A model generated the notes under the pieces. The model was not told the origin of the DNA. It searched no databases and was given only the letters and a program-made list of their open reading frames with translations. The position numbers and the translations under genes are program-made. 64,000 nucleotides of DNA from an uncultured Psychrobacter sp. (lineage in GTDB: Bacteria; Pseudomonadota; Gammaproteobacteria; Pseudomonadales; Moraxellaceae). This document shows, piece by piece, positions 8,715 to 18,314 of this stretch. The stretch spans positions 839,810 to 903,809 of the forward strand of contig CANLDW010000001.1 in assembly GCA_947489525.1 (NCBI GenBank), written 5' to 3'. How positions within the stretch are numbered: position 1 is the first letter of the stretch; the number at the start of each line of letters is the position of its first letter.

Positions 8715-9716
8715 CTATCCGCGAAAGATATTTTCTTGTTCAAGGATCATCTCAATACCTTGTATATCCGCTTCGTGCTCAAGCGTAAACAGATAATCAC
8801 AAAGGGACTGATGAAAAGCCTGTTGGCTCAGCTTATTGTGTATCGCTGGACTAACTTGCTCATAAGTCATCTGAATGCCCGGCTGCTTATCTAACACCTC
8901 GACAATGTGAAAACCGTACCGGCTCTCGATAGGACTAGGAGCCAACCCTTTATCCAGCTTAAACAAAGTGCTTTCAAATTCAGGCACTGTTTGACCTTTA
9001 TCGATAACACCAAGCTCGCCGCCTTGCTCTTTTGACGGACAAGCTGAATATTGACGCGCCACTTCGATAAACTCAGCACTAGGATTTTTATCATTTTTGA
9101 TCTGCTCAATAAGCTCATACGCTCTTTTTTTAAGCGTTAAGCGCTCATCGCCATCTTCAGGCAAACACGCCAATAAAATATGACGCACCGACATGATCGG
9201 GTCGGTCTTAAAATCTTCAATATTTTGCTGATAATAGCGCTCACAAGTTGTCTTATCTGGCGTGGTAGCTTGCACGTTTTTGTCAATCAAGGCTGATATC
9301 GCTTGCTCTTCGTCGCTCTCCCAAGCAGACTCGCCAAGAGTAGGCTCATCGAATACCGCAAGTTTTAAGAGTTCGCGTACCACCAAAGCTTGCGTCGCTA
9401 AAAATAGCGCATCCTCTTTGGTTTCAGCAGGATGATACTGTACTTCTTGAGCAATAGCCGTTCTATCGATCATCACCCCATTGACCGTAACCGAAGGCAG
9501 CTCATCGCGGCTTGAGGCAATCAGGTTGCTGTGGTTATTGCGCTCATCCGCCATAGCCTTTTCGATAAATTCTTTATCCGAATGCGGTTTTTTGAGATCC
9601 GCGCTTGTGGGCATGATACGGATAATATCTTCATCGCGTCCAGCACCCATAGCAGCAGTAGCGGCGCGAGTATCCGTATCAATGGGTGTGGTTGGAATAT
9701 AAGTATTGACCGTCAT
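8715..9716 (-). CDS. PpiC/parvulin-type peptidyl-prolyl isomerase of the nar cluster
   Basis: A 333-residue protein with a parvulin domain at about residues 175-285 (SVRHILLA at its start, GGELGVI, and GFHIVEVL at its end). A long N-terminal part, partly SurA/NifM-like, precedes it. No signal peptide is visible, so it is cytoplasmic, fitting a folding role for the cytoplasmic NarG/NarH subunits. The same gene type follows narI in P. aeruginosa. Here hmp is interposed between narI and this gene. Its specific client is inferred. Confidence 0.85.
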   Translation of the reverse strand: MTVNTYIPTTPIDTDTRAATAAMGAGRDEDIIRIMPTSADLKKPHSDKEFIEKAMADERNNHSNLIASSRDELPSVTVNGVMIDRTAIAQEVQYHPAETKEDALFLATQALVVRELLKLAVFDEPTLGESAWESDEEQAISALIDKNVQATTPDKTTCERYYQQNIEDFKTDPIMSVRHILLACLPEDGDERLTLKKRAYELIEQIKNDKNPSAEFIEVARQYSACPSKEQGGELGVIDKGQTVPEFESTLFKLDKGLAPSPIESRYGFHIVEVLDKQPGIQMTYEQVSPAIHNKLSQQAFHQSLCDYLFTLEHEADIQGIEMILEQENIFRG

Positions 9717-9772
9717 AGTTAGCTCCGCTACTGATTAATAGTATTTAAAAAACATTTAAAAAAGGTCTAGAC

Positions 9773-10972
9773 CTAAGAGGCTTGCAAGCTCATTTTGGGA
9801 CCAAAGGGTTCGTAATGAACGCTATCAGCACTATGCTCTAAGCTTACCAGTCCATCAATCATGCTCTCCATAAACGGCATGGAGCCGCAAACATAAACAT
9901 CGGCAGGCTTGGGCAAAGTAGACAGATAGCTATCGTCTAATATTTGATTATCTTCAAAATAGAAAATATGTTTTTCTACCCTTGTTGCTGTTTCTAACAG
10001 GGCATCGACGTTGTCTCTAAAAGCATGATGCTGCTCATTTTGACAAGCATAAATCCAAATAATAGGACGTCTAGGATTAACCGCTACTTGTTGCTCTAGC
10101 ATGGCTAAGATAGGTGTTACCCCAACGCCGGCACTGATAAGCACCAGTGGAATATCGTTTTGCTCGATTAAGTCTTTGTCTAAAGCAAAGTCGCCAGCGG
10201 GCGCTGATAACAAAATAGTATCGCCAACCTCTACCTCGTCATGCAGGTAGTTGGACACCAGACCATAGTGACCGTTGCGATTATCGCGTCTTACCGCAAA
10301 CTGAATACCTTTATCGGTATCGGTGGCGTATAAAGAATAATGACGCAGGGCTAAATGATCGCTGTCTTTAGGATCAGTTTTGACCGTAATGTATTGACCA
10401 GCAGTAAGGCTAAGCTGGCTTAAATCTATAGTTTGCTGACGTTCTGACTTATCATTCACAGGAGCGACGGTAAAGGCGGCGATATCTTGCGTGGCAGCTG
10501 ACTTATCCACTACTTTAAAAGGGACAAAACCATCCCACATCGCTTGTTCGTACATCTTTTCTTCTAACTGAATAAAAACGTCGGCAATTTCGTCATAAGC
10601 CTCGGTCCACGCCTCGATAATATCATCAGTTGCCGCCTCCCCTAGCACCTCTTTTATCGCTCCAAGTAAATGTTTGCCAACGATAGGATAATGCTCGGGT
10701 CGAATTTCTAGCGCACGGTGTTTGTGACTAATTTGAGTCACTTGTGGCAGTAGTATCGCTAGATTCTCAAGATGTTTTGCCGCCGCCAATACTGTCATGG
10801 CAAGGGCGGTCTGTTGCCGACCTAGTTTTTGATTGGTTTCGTTAAAGATGTCTAACAGCTCTGGGTGCTCAGCAAACATGTTTTGATAAAAAACCGTAGT
10901 AATCGCTGTGCCGTGTTCTTCAAGTACAGGTACCGTTGCTTTTACAATTTCAATAGTTTGTGGTGACGCCAT
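9773..10972 (-). CDS. hmp: Flavohaemoglobin, nitric oxide dioxygenase
   Basis: Cytoplasmic NO dioxygenase converting NO, O2 and NAD(P)H to nitrate. An N-terminal globin domain (about 1-140, proximal His in SHKHRALEI) is followed by an FAD-binding domain (RHYSLYA and NGHYGLVSNYLHD) and an NAD-binding domain (ISAGVGVTP, YVCGSMPFM). At 399 residues it is full length. AAGGA precedes the ATG. It lies inside the nar cluster between narI and ppiC, with a 31-bp perfect palindrome of NsrR type in its 100-nt upstream gap, so control by the NsrR at 22898-23443 is likely. Confidence 0.96.
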   Translation of the reverse strand: MASPQTIEIVKATVPVLEEHGTAITTVFYQNMFAEHPELLDIFNETNQKLGRQQTALAMTVLAAAKHLENLAILLPQVTQISHKHRALEIRPEHYPIVGKHLLGAIKEVLGEAATDDIIEAWTEAYDEIADVFIQLEEKMYEQAMWDGFVPFKVVDKSAATQDIAAFTVAPVNDKSERQQTIDLSQLSLTAGQYITVKTDPKDSDHLALRHYSLYATDTDKGIQFAVRRDNRNGHYGLVSNYLHDEVEVGDTILLSAPAGDFALDKDLIEQNDIPLVLISAGVGVTPILAMLEQQVAVNPRRPIIWIYACQNEQHHAFRDNVDALLETATRVEKHIFYFEDNQILDDSYLSTLPKPADVYVCGSMPFMESMIDGLVSLEHSADSVHYEPFGPKMSLQAS

Positions 10973-11011
10973 GATTTTTCCTTAGTAATGAGAGGTGTAA
11001 TATGTAGTTTA

Positions 11012-11042
11012 TCATAAGATTCATTTAAAATGAATCTTATGA
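11012..11042. promoter_or_regulatory. 31-bp perfect palindrome upstream of hmp, NsrR-type operator
   Basis: TCATAAGATTCATTT (11012-11026), one central A, then its exact complement AAATGAATCTTATGA (11028-11042). The inner 23 bp (11016-11038) match the 11-1-11 layout of the E. coli NsrR site, consensus near AAGATGCATTT N AAATGCATCTT. It lies 40 bases before the hmp start. An NsrR gene is present 12 kb away. Confidence 0.85.
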
Positions 11043-11072
11043 CGTTACGTTTACACCCTCTATGCTGTCCCA

Positions 11073-11798
11073 CTATTGTGACTGTTTTTGTCTCACAATC
11101 TGATAACGACGACCCAAATACCACACTGGCGCGCTAATAATATGAATAAGACGAGTAAACGGGAAAATCATGACCAGCGTAATACCGAGCGCCATGTGCA
11201 GCTGGTAAATCAGATCGGCCTGCTCAATACGTGCAGCAGCACGTACTGGTCTTAAAATCGTGATGTCTTGCGCCCAGCCTGCTAAATTCATCATGGTTAG
11301 ACCATCTAAATGTTGTACCGAGGTAAAGATCGATATCAAGCCCAGATTAAGCTGAATAAATAACAGCACTAGTACGAGCTTATCTGAGAAGTTTGAGGTA
11401 TTAGAGATCCGCTCATCAGTGAAGCGTCGCCACAACAACATGACCATACCAATCCAGCAAAACACGCCAGCGATACCACCGACTACTACCGCCACTATCT
11501 GTTTGCGCCCAGCGCTGATAAACGATTCATAAAGAAAATGCGGAGTTAACATACCGAATAAATGACCTAAAAGCACTACAATAATACCGACATGGAACAA
11601 GTTGCTGGCTAAACGCATATTTTTGCTTCTTAGCATTTGCGAAGAGCCTGTTTTCCATGAATACTGCGATAGATCAAAACGTACCCAAGTACCGATGATA
11701 GCGATAGCTAAGGCAATATAAGGATAAACACCAAAAAGGAATATCTGCAACCAACTCAAATTGGCCAAAGACTGAAAACCAGTATCTACCATAGCCAT
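11073..11798 (-). CDS. narI: Respiratory nitrate reductase gamma subunit NarI
   Basis: Membrane di-haem b subunit that oxidises quinol and anchors NarGH. It has five transmembrane helices, with paired histidines in the first and last helices (FHVGIIVVLLGH, and LHMALGITL/RLIH) as haem ligands. It is 241 residues long, usual for the family. GGAGAAAGG precedes ATG 11798. A 14-nt gap follows narJ. Confidence 0.96.
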   Translation of the reverse strand: MAMVDTGFQSLANLSWLQIFLFGVYPYIALAIAIIGTWVRFDLSQYSWKTGSSQMLRSKNMRLASNLFHVGIIVVLLGHLFGMLTPHFLYESFISAGRKQIVAVVVGGIAGVFCWIGMVMLLWRRFTDERISNTSNFSDKLVLVLLFIQLNLGLISIFTSVQHLDGLTMMNLAGWAQDITILRPVRAAARIEQADLIYQLHMALGITLVMIFPFTRLIHIISAPVWYLGRRYQIVRQKQSQ

Positions 11799-11812
11799 GT
11801 CCTTTCTCCTTA

Positions 11813-12664
11813 TTACTGTTTTACTGGTTGGTTGGTTTTAAAATCTACCCAGTGCACAGGAGCATCAACCATCTGCGCGGCAGGCTCTCTAACGCCTGCT
11901 TTAGCAGCTAAGTTCTGAGTACTGGTTTGCGAAGGGCAACGCTCCTCTTGTTGGGCGTCCATGAAGTCAACAACTTCCTCTTCCCATTCTTTATCTATCG
12001 CTTCAAAAGTGTCATCACGCTTCTCTTTACTAATCTTTTGCTGATAGTCTGCAATCATATTGAGCGGCTTGCCAGCAATCTGTAATAGCGCATTAAAGCA
12101 GCCTTGATAAATACTGCCACGCCCTTCAAGACGAGCAGCAAGTAGCGCAATAATGTGACTGACATCAGCAATATCCATCCGAATCTGAATATCATCTTCA
12201 ATTACAGTTGCTTGATAGGCCAAAAATTCAAGATACAAAGGCAGATAATCGGGCAGCTCTTTAATGCTAATCTCAAAGCCTGCTTCCTCATATTGGTTCA
12301 TCAAATCGACCATCGCTTGACCACGATCACGCGACTCACCATGCACGTGCTCGAACAGCCATAGCGATAACGAACGACCGCGTTCAAACAGACCATCATA
12401 GCGAGCTTGCGCCTCAAGAGATCCAGTATCAATCAAGTCTTCAATCAAATTGATAATTTGAGTACGAACCTCGGGACTAATCAAAGTGGATGTTGCCACA
12501 ATTTGAGCGCAGTCTGCTAACGTATCCCCTAAGAAAAGCTCATGGCTGGGATAATCTATAAGTAAGCTCAGCACCTTTAAAATTTTCAATTCTGATCCTT
12601 GGCTAGTAGAGGGTATCATCGGTTCATCATCTAGCTGCGGACTATAATATTGAGTAGTTTGCAT
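11813..12664 (-). CDS. narJ: Nitrate reductase assembly chaperone NarJ
   Basis: Cytoplasmic chaperone that holds NarGH for Mo-cofactor insertion and membrane docking. The start was set at ATG 12664, one base after the narH stop, with GGGAG seven bases upstream inside narH. A longer reading frame upstream overlaps narH and is not used. Family features include LLIDYPSHELF near the start, LYLEFLA and LEGRGSIY. At 283 residues it is somewhat longer than usual because of extra N- and C-terminal tails. The C-terminal 50 residues are acidic and then low-complexity. Confidence 0.93.
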   Translation of the reverse strand: MQTTQYYSPQLDDEPMIPSTSQGSELKILKVLSLLIDYPSHELFLGDTLADCAQIVATSTLISPEVRTQIINLIEDLIDTGSLEAQARYDGLFERGRSLSLWLFEHVHGESRDRGQAMVDLMNQYEEAGFEISIKELPDYLPLYLEFLAYQATVIEDDIQIRMDIADVSHIIALLAARLEGRGSIYQGCFNALLQIAGKPLNMIADYQQKISKEKRDDTFEAIDKEWEEEVVDFMDAQQEERCPSQTSTQNLAAKAGVREPAAQMVDAPVHWVDFKTNQPVKQ

Positions 12665-12665
12665 C

Positions 12666-14204
12666 TTATGACTCCCATTTTTGTACGGTATCGATAAAAT
12701 CACGGCGGTTGGTTTTACGTTGTCCGAACATACTGTTATCAGACTGTCCTGAGCAGCCCTCACCAAAGGTGAAGCCGCAACCATTACGCTCAGCAAAAGC
12801 GTCACTTAACGCCTCTTCACGGTGCGCGGTTGGAATGACAAAGCGGTCTTCATAGTTAGCAATAGCGAGGTAGCGATACATCTCTTCAACTTGATGCTTG
12901 GTGAGACCCACATCATCTAGAATGCTTTGGACTTCGTGTTTTTCGACCAGCTGCATACGCTTGTAGCTACGCATAGCCAGCAGACGCTTTAGCGCCAAAC
13001 GTACTGGCGCTTCATCACCCGCGGTCAGCATATTAGCAAGGTAGCGTAGCGGGGTACGCAGGCTATCGACGTCGGGGATCAGACCATCCATGCCTACTTG
13101 GCCCGCTTCTGCCGCGTTTTGAATCGGCGATAATGGCGGTACATACCACACCATTGGCAAGGTGCGATACTCAGGATGTAGCGGCAGTGCTAATTTCCAA
13201 TCCATTGCCAGCTTATAAACTGGGGATTTCTGGGCTGAATCAATAACCGACTGCGGTACGCCATCTTTTAACGCTTGGGCAATAACCGTAGGATCGTTAG
13301 GGTCTAAAAATATATCCAGCTGCGCTTGATAAAGGTCTTGCTCGTTTGGCACACTGGCGGCAGCGGCGATCTTGTCCGCGTCATAGAGCAACACGCCTAG
13401 ATAGCGGATACGGCCCACGCAGGTCTCAGAGCAAACCGTTGGCATGCCTGCCTCAATACGGGGGTAGCAAAAGATACATTTCTCAGATTTACCCGACTTC
13501 CAGTTGTAGTAAATCTTTTTGTAAGGGCAGCCTGACACACACATCCGCCAGCCGCGGCATTTTTCTTGATCGATTAATACGATACCGTCTTCTTCGCGCT
13601 TGTAAATCGCGCCACTAGGACATGCCGCCACGCACGTGGGGTTCAAGCAGTGCTCGCATAGACGCGGCAGATACATCATGAAGGTATTTTCATACTGTCC
13701 ATAGATATCGGCTTGGATATTGTCAAAGTTCTTATCTTTACGGCGCTTTTCAAACTCTGACCCCAAGATCTCCTCCCAGTTCGGTCCCCATTCAATCTTT
13801 TGCATGCGCTTGCCGGTGATGACTGAGCGCGGACGAGCTATAGGTTGATGGTTGCTGATAGGGGCGGTATGCAGATGCTGATAATCAAAATCAAACGGCT
13901 CATAATAGTCATCAATCTCTGGTAGATCAGGATTGGCAAAGATGTTGGCAAGCACCCTGAATTTACCACCAATACGTGGATTTATCGTGCCATTCGCGTG
14001 ACGAATCCAGCCGCCGTTCCATTTGTTTTGATTCTCCCATTCTTTGGGATAACCAATACCGGGCTTAGATTCAACGTTATTGAACCAAGCATATTCCATT
14101 CCTTCACGGCTGGTCCAAACGTTTTTGCAGGTAACTGAGCAAGTGTGACAACCGATACATTTATCAAGGTTAAGCACCATGCCGACTTGTGAACGAATTT
14201 TCAT
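12666..14204 (-). CDS. narH: Respiratory nitrate reductase beta subunit NarH
   Basis: Iron-sulfur electron-transfer subunit, cytoplasmic and bound to NarI. Four clusters are visible: Cys16/19/22/26; Cys183/186/191/195; Cys216 and Trp219 with Cys222/226, where Trp replaces Cys as in the [3Fe-4S] site of E. coli NarH; and a last set in CIFCYPRIEAG with VCSETCVG. At 512 residues it is full length. GGAG precedes the ATG. It is 35 nt after narG and one base before narJ. Confidence 0.97.
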   Translation of the reverse strand: MKIRSQVGMVLNLDKCIGCHTCSVTCKNVWTSREGMEYAWFNNVESKPGIGYPKEWENQNKWNGGWIRHANGTINPRIGGKFRVLANIFANPDLPEIDDYYEPFDFDYQHLHTAPISNHQPIARPRSVITGKRMQKIEWGPNWEEILGSEFEKRRKDKNFDNIQADIYGQYENTFMMYLPRLCEHCLNPTCVAACPSGAIYKREEDGIVLIDQEKCRGWRMCVSGCPYKKIYYNWKSGKSEKCIFCYPRIEAGMPTVCSETCVGRIRYLGVLLYDADKIAAAASVPNEQDLYQAQLDIFLDPNDPTVIAQALKDGVPQSVIDSAQKSPVYKLAMDWKLALPLHPEYRTLPMVWYVPPLSPIQNAAEAGQVGMDGLIPDVDSLRTPLRYLANMLTAGDEAPVRLALKRLLAMRSYKRMQLVEKHEVQSILDDVGLTKHQVEEMYRYLAIANYEDRFVIPTAHREEALSDAFAERNGCGFTFGEGCSGQSDNSMFGQRKTNRRDFIDTVQKWES

Positions 14205-14239
14205 GGGGTGTGCTCCAAGTAGCTATATAAAAAGTGGTA

Positions 14240-17200
14240 TTAGCCATCAATAGTGGTTGGCAATGGACGCGGTAATGAGTCATCTGGTTTTTCTTCTAAC
14301 CAATCGATCTTTGACATTTTACGAATCACCACAAACTCATCGCGGTTACAGCCCACAGTTCCATAGTAATTAAAGCCGTAAGCTTGATGCGCGTAGCCCC
14401 CAATCATATGGGTCGGCTTCAAGATAGTACGAGTCATTGAATTATGAATACCGCCGCGCGTTCCTGTCTGCTCAGAGCCTGGAACGTTAACCAATTTTTC
14501 TTGAGCATGGTACATCATCACCATGCCTTCTTTGACGCGCTGGCTGACGATAGCTCGAGCGGTGAGCGCACCATTAGCATTAAACAGCTCAATCCAATCG
14601 TTATCGACGATACCTGCCTTATAGGCGTCAACTTCTGACATCCACACACAAGGCCCCCCGCGGCTAAGCGTCAGCATCAATAAGTTTTCAGAGTAAGTAC
14701 TGTGAATACCCCACTTTTGGTGCGGTGTTAAGAAATTAAGCACGATTTCTTTATTACCATTAGGCTTAGCGTTTTTGATAATGTCAGTCGTCTTGGTATC
14801 GATAGGCGGACGGTACTGCTGCATCTGCTCACCAAATGCCTGCATCCAAGGATGATCTTGATAAAACTGCTGACGTCCGGTAAGCGTACGCCAAGGAATC
14901 AGCTCATGAACGTTGGTATAACCCGCGTTATAGCTCACCTCATCAGATTCAATACCTGACCATGTGGGGCTGGAGATGATTTTACGCGGCTGAGCCACAA
15001 TATCTTTAAAGCGAATCTTTTCATGCTCACTAGATTTAGCTAAATGCGTATGATCACGTCCCGTAAATTCAGATAAAGCCTTCCAACCTTTTACCGCTAC
15101 ATGACCATTGGTCTCAGGTGCGAGCATCAAAATCATTTCAGAAGCATTAATGGCAGTGTCGAGACATGGTCGACCTTCAGAGATACCCAGTTCAGTAACT
15201 CGGTGATTGAGATCACCCAACTGCTTGACCTCCGTTTTCATATCCCAGTTCAGACCTTTTGAGCCGTTGCCAAGCTTTTCTAAGACTGGACCCATGGAGG
15301 TGAACTTCTTATAAGTATTAGGATAGTCGCGCTCCACGATCTTAATCAGTGGGCAGTTTTTGCCCGGTACTGGTTTTTCACCTGCTGTTTTCCAGTCCGT
15401 ACCACCAAAGGGCTGTGCCAGCTCCCCTGGGCTGTCATGCTGCATAGGCAAGGTAACCACGTCGGTCTCAACCCCTAAATGACCTTTGGATAATTCAGAA
15501 AAGGTTTTGGCGATACCTTTGTAGATCTCCCAGTCGGTTTTTGACTCCCACGCCGGATCGGTCGCCGCCGTTAGCGGATGGATAAAGGGATGCATATCTG
15601 AGGTGTTCATGTCGTCTTTTTCGTACCACGTGGCAGTAGGCAATACGATGTCAGAATACAGACAGGTCGAGGACATACGAAAATCTAAAGTGACAACCAG
15701 ATCAAGCTTGCCCGTTGGACCTTTTTCTACCCAATCCACCTCTTTTGGCTGTAGGTGTCCGGTAGGATTCTCTTCGTTTAAGAGACCGTTTTTGGTGCCT
15801 AAGAAGTAATGCAGCATGTACTCATGACCCTTACCTGACGAGCCCAAAAGGTTTGAGCGCCAAATAAACATGTTGCGTGGGAAGTTGACTGGATTGTCCG
15901 GTGACTCGCAAGCAAAACGCAAACTACCGTCATGTAAAGAGTCCACCACATAATCTGCAACGTCTTTACCTTGCGCGCGTGCTTCGGCGGCGATGGTTAG
16001 TGGATTACGGTTCAGCTGCGGCGCTGAGGGCAACCAACCTGCCCGCTCCGCTTGAATGTTGTAGTCCAGCATGTGCTCAGGGAAGAATTTTTTATTGGCA
16101 TTAGGCGATAATATTTCATGGGCTGAGATGGTCTCATGACGCCACTGTGAGCTGTGGTTATAAAAAAAGCTCGTACCGTTCATGTGACGCGGTGGACGCT
16201 GCCAGTCGAGGGCAAACGCTAGCGGCAACCAACCGGTTTGCGGGCGCAGTTTTTCTTGACCAACATAGTGCGCCCAGCCGCCGCCTGATTTACCGATACA
16301 ACCGCATAGCATCAGCATATTGATAACACCGCGATAGTTCATATCGAGGTGATACCAGTGGTTCATACCCGCACCGATGATAATCATCGATTTACCCTGC
16401 GTTTTATGCGCATTTTCAGCAAACTCACGCGCCACTTGAATAACACGCTCACGGCTAAGGCCAGTAATCACCTCTTGCCATGCAGGCGTCCCCGGCACAG
16501 TAGCATCGTTATAATCATCAGTGACGTGGTCACCGCCGACGCCATTATCGACGCCAAGGTTGGCAACCATTAAGTCAAAGACGGTGGCGACTTTGACACT
16601 ACTGCCATCAGCCAGCTGAATGGTCTTACAAGGGACGGTTTTTTGTTGTATTGGTTCGCCGGGTACGGACGTAAAGTGTGGGTGATCGACATGACTAAAG
16701 TAATCAAAGCCAACGACGCAGGTCTCGGCGCTGTCTTTTAGAGTCAAGGTGAGATCTATATCTTCACCAGTGTTACCACTTTTTTGCTCTAGGTTCCATT
16801 TGCCTTTTTCGCCCCAGCGGTAACCAATAGAACCAAGCGGCGATACCAGCTCGCCATCGTGATTGAGTCCGATGGTCTTCCACTCTGGATTATTTTCTTG
16901 ACCCAAATCGTCGACTAGATCTGAGGCACGCAGATAGCGACCCGGACGACGCGCGCCCTCCTCACCCTCTAGCATCACTAGTATTGGTAAATCAGTGTAG
17001 CGTTTGGCATAATCTAAGAAATAGTCGCTTGGCTGCTTGAGATAGAACTCTTTGATGATCACGTGACAAAAGGCTTGCGCAACGGCTGCATCCGTCCCTT
17101 GCTTAGGATTGAGCCACAAGTCAGTAAGCTTTGCCATTTCGGCATAATCAGGCATGATAGAAACGGTTTTAGTGCCTTTATAACGCACTTCGGTGAAAAA

Positions 17201-17998
17201 ATGCGCATCTGGCGTCCGCGTTTGCGGCACGTTTGAGCCCCACGCGATAATGTAGTCGGAGTTGTACCAATCGGCAGACTCTGGGACGTCGGTTTGCTCG
17301 CCCCACGTCATAGGAGATGAGGGCGGCAAGTCGCAATACCAGTCGTAAAAAGACAAACAAGCCCCGCCAATAAGCGATAGATAGCGCGTACCGGCCGCGT
17401 AGCTGACCATCGACATCGCCGGAATCGGCGAGAAACCAATAATGCGATCAGGGCCATAAGTTTTAGCGGTATAGACGTTACTGGCAGCGATGATCTCATT
17501 GACCTCGCCCCATGTGGAGCGAATAAAGCCGCCCAAACCGCGCTTGGACTTGTACTGCTCGGCCTTGATTGGATCTTCTACGATACTCCTCCACGCCTCA
17601 ACTGAATCTGGATGCTGAGCTTTGGCTTCGCGCCATAATTTGAGTAGCGGCTTACGCACTTTTGGATACTTAACGCGGTTGGCAGAATACATATACCAGC
17701 TATAGCTTGCGCCCCGTGGACAGCCGCGCGGTTCATGATTGGGCAGATCAGGGCGGGTTTCTGGATAGTCGGTTTGCTGAGTCTCCCACGTCACCAGCCC
17801 GTTTTTGACAAATATCTTCCATGAGCACGAGCCGGTGCAGTTGACGCCATGGGTTGAGCGTACAATCTTGTCGTATTGCCAGCGGCTGCGATAGACATTT
17901 TCCCAAGCGCGCGACTCATCGCGTAGCTCGCCGTGCCCATCAGCATATTCTCCTTTTTTGCGTTTAAAAAAGCGGAATTGGTCAAGTAAGTGACTCAT
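14240..17998 (-). CDS. narG: Respiratory nitrate reductase alpha subunit NarG
   Basis: Catalytic subunit, Mo-bis-MGD enzyme reducing nitrate to nitrite on the cytoplasmic face. The [4Fe-4S] FS0 ligands His50, Cys54, Cys58 and Cys93 align with E. coli His49/Cys53/Cys57/Cys92. The Mo-ligand Asp region is YNSDYIIAWGSN. At 1252 residues it matches the family, with no Tat motif, as expected for NarG. GAGG precedes ATG 17998. The upstream 316-nt region carries a NarL-type heptamer pair. Confidence 0.98.
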   Translation of the reverse strand: MSHLLDQFRFFKRKKGEYADGHGELRDESRAWENVYRSRWQYDKIVRSTHGVNCTGSCSWKIFVKNGLVTWETQQTDYPETRPDLPNHEPRGCPRGASYSWYMYSANRVKYPKVRKPLLKLWREAKAQHPDSVEAWRSIVEDPIKAEQYKSKRGLGGFIRSTWGEVNEIIAASNVYTAKTYGPDRIIGFSPIPAMSMVSYAAGTRYLSLIGGACLSFYDWYCDLPPSSPMTWGEQTDVPESADWYNSDYIIAWGSNVPQTRTPDAHFFTEVRYKGTKTVSIMPDYAEMAKLTDLWLNPKQGTDAAVAQAFCHVIIKEFYLKQPSDYFLDYAKRYTDLPILVMLEGEEGARRPGRYLRASDLVDDLGQENNPEWKTIGLNHDGELVSPLGSIGYRWGEKGKWNLEQKSGNTGEDIDLTLTLKDSAETCVVGFDYFSHVDHPHFTSVPGEPIQQKTVPCKTIQLADGSSVKVATVFDLMVANLGVDNGVGGDHVTDDYNDATVPGTPAWQEVITGLSRERVIQVAREFAENAHKTQGKSMIIIGAGMNHWYHLDMNYRGVINMLMLCGCIGKSGGGWAHYVGQEKLRPQTGWLPLAFALDWQRPPRHMNGTSFFYNHSSQWRHETISAHEILSPNANKKFFPEHMLDYNIQAERAGWLPSAPQLNRNPLTIAAEARAQGKDVADYVVDSLHDGSLRFACESPDNPVNFPRNMFIWRSNLLGSSGKGHEYMLHYFLGTKNGLLNEENPTGHLQPKEVDWVEKGPTGKLDLVVTLDFRMSSTCLYSDIVLPTATWYEKDDMNTSDMHPFIHPLTAATDPAWESKTDWEIYKGIAKTFSELSKGHLGVETDVVTLPMQHDSPGELAQPFGGTDWKTAGEKPVPGKNCPLIKIVERDYPNTYKKFTSMGPVLEKLGNGSKGLNWDMKTEVKQLGDLNHRVTELGISEGRPCLDTAINASEMILMLAPETNGHVAVKGWKALSEFTGRDHTHLAKSSEHEKIRFKDIVAQPRKIISSPTWSGIESDEVSYNAGYTNVHELIPWRTLTGRQQFYQDHPWMQAFGEQMQQYRPPIDTKTTDIIKNAKPNGNKEIVLNFLTPHQKWGIHSTYSENLLMLTLSRGGPCVWMSEVDAYKAGIVDNDWIELFNANGALTARAIVSQRVKEGMVMMYHAQEKLVNVPGSEQTGTRGGIHNSMTRTILKPTHMIGGYAHQAYGFNYYGTVGCNRDEFVVIRKMSKIDWLEEKPDDSLPRPLPTTIDG

Positions 17999-18159
17999 TT
18001 AGCTGTCCTCTATGTTGCAGTCTATAGTGATGTACTGTGGACTTTGGCTGTTTGTCACCCTACTAAACTGGTGAAAACCAAAGCGATTAAGACTATTGCG
18101 ATATCATCATTCTAGTGCCGCTATAGAGGTCTTACTATTATCTAACATGAGCAGATAGC

Positions 18160-18175
18160 TACTACCTTAGTAGTA
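18160..18175. promoter_or_regulatory. NarL-type 7-2-7 heptamer pair upstream of narG
   Basis: TACTACC, TT, AGTAGTA form an inverted pair of TACYNMT-like heptamers with two-base spacing, the high-affinity NarL/NarP arrangement. One half (TACTACT) is a full match and the other differs at the last base. It lies 160 bases before the narG start. The rest of 17999-18314 shows only the narK terminator. No convincing FNR/Anr site was found there. Confidence 0.6.
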
Positions 18176-18250
18176 GTCCAATAGAGCATTCCAACCAATC
18201 AAAAGGTCAGGATCCTCCAACCCAGTTACAATACCTTCTAGGTTGACCTC

Positions 18251-18280
18251 AAAAAAAAGCTACTTACCGAAGTAAGTAGC
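18251..18280 (-). terminator. Strong intrinsic terminator after narK
   Basis: On the minus strand GCTACTTAC, loop TTCG, GTAAGTAGC, then eight T. This UUCG-capped hairpin lies 34 bases after the narK stop. narG therefore needs its own promoter downstream of it. Confidence 0.93.
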
Positions 18281-18314
18281 CAAGTTATAAATAAAGGTGA
18301 AGCAGTTAGCAGTC

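Noticed and set aside
12666..12805. Longer narJ reading frame overlapping narH
   Set aside because: The ATG at 12664 with a good ribosome site one base after narH fits the family; the extension encodes shadow sequence of narH.
18081..18111. Possible FNR/Anr site upstream of narG
   Set aside because: The TTGCGATATCATC stretch does not fit TTGAT-N4-ATCAA in any register.
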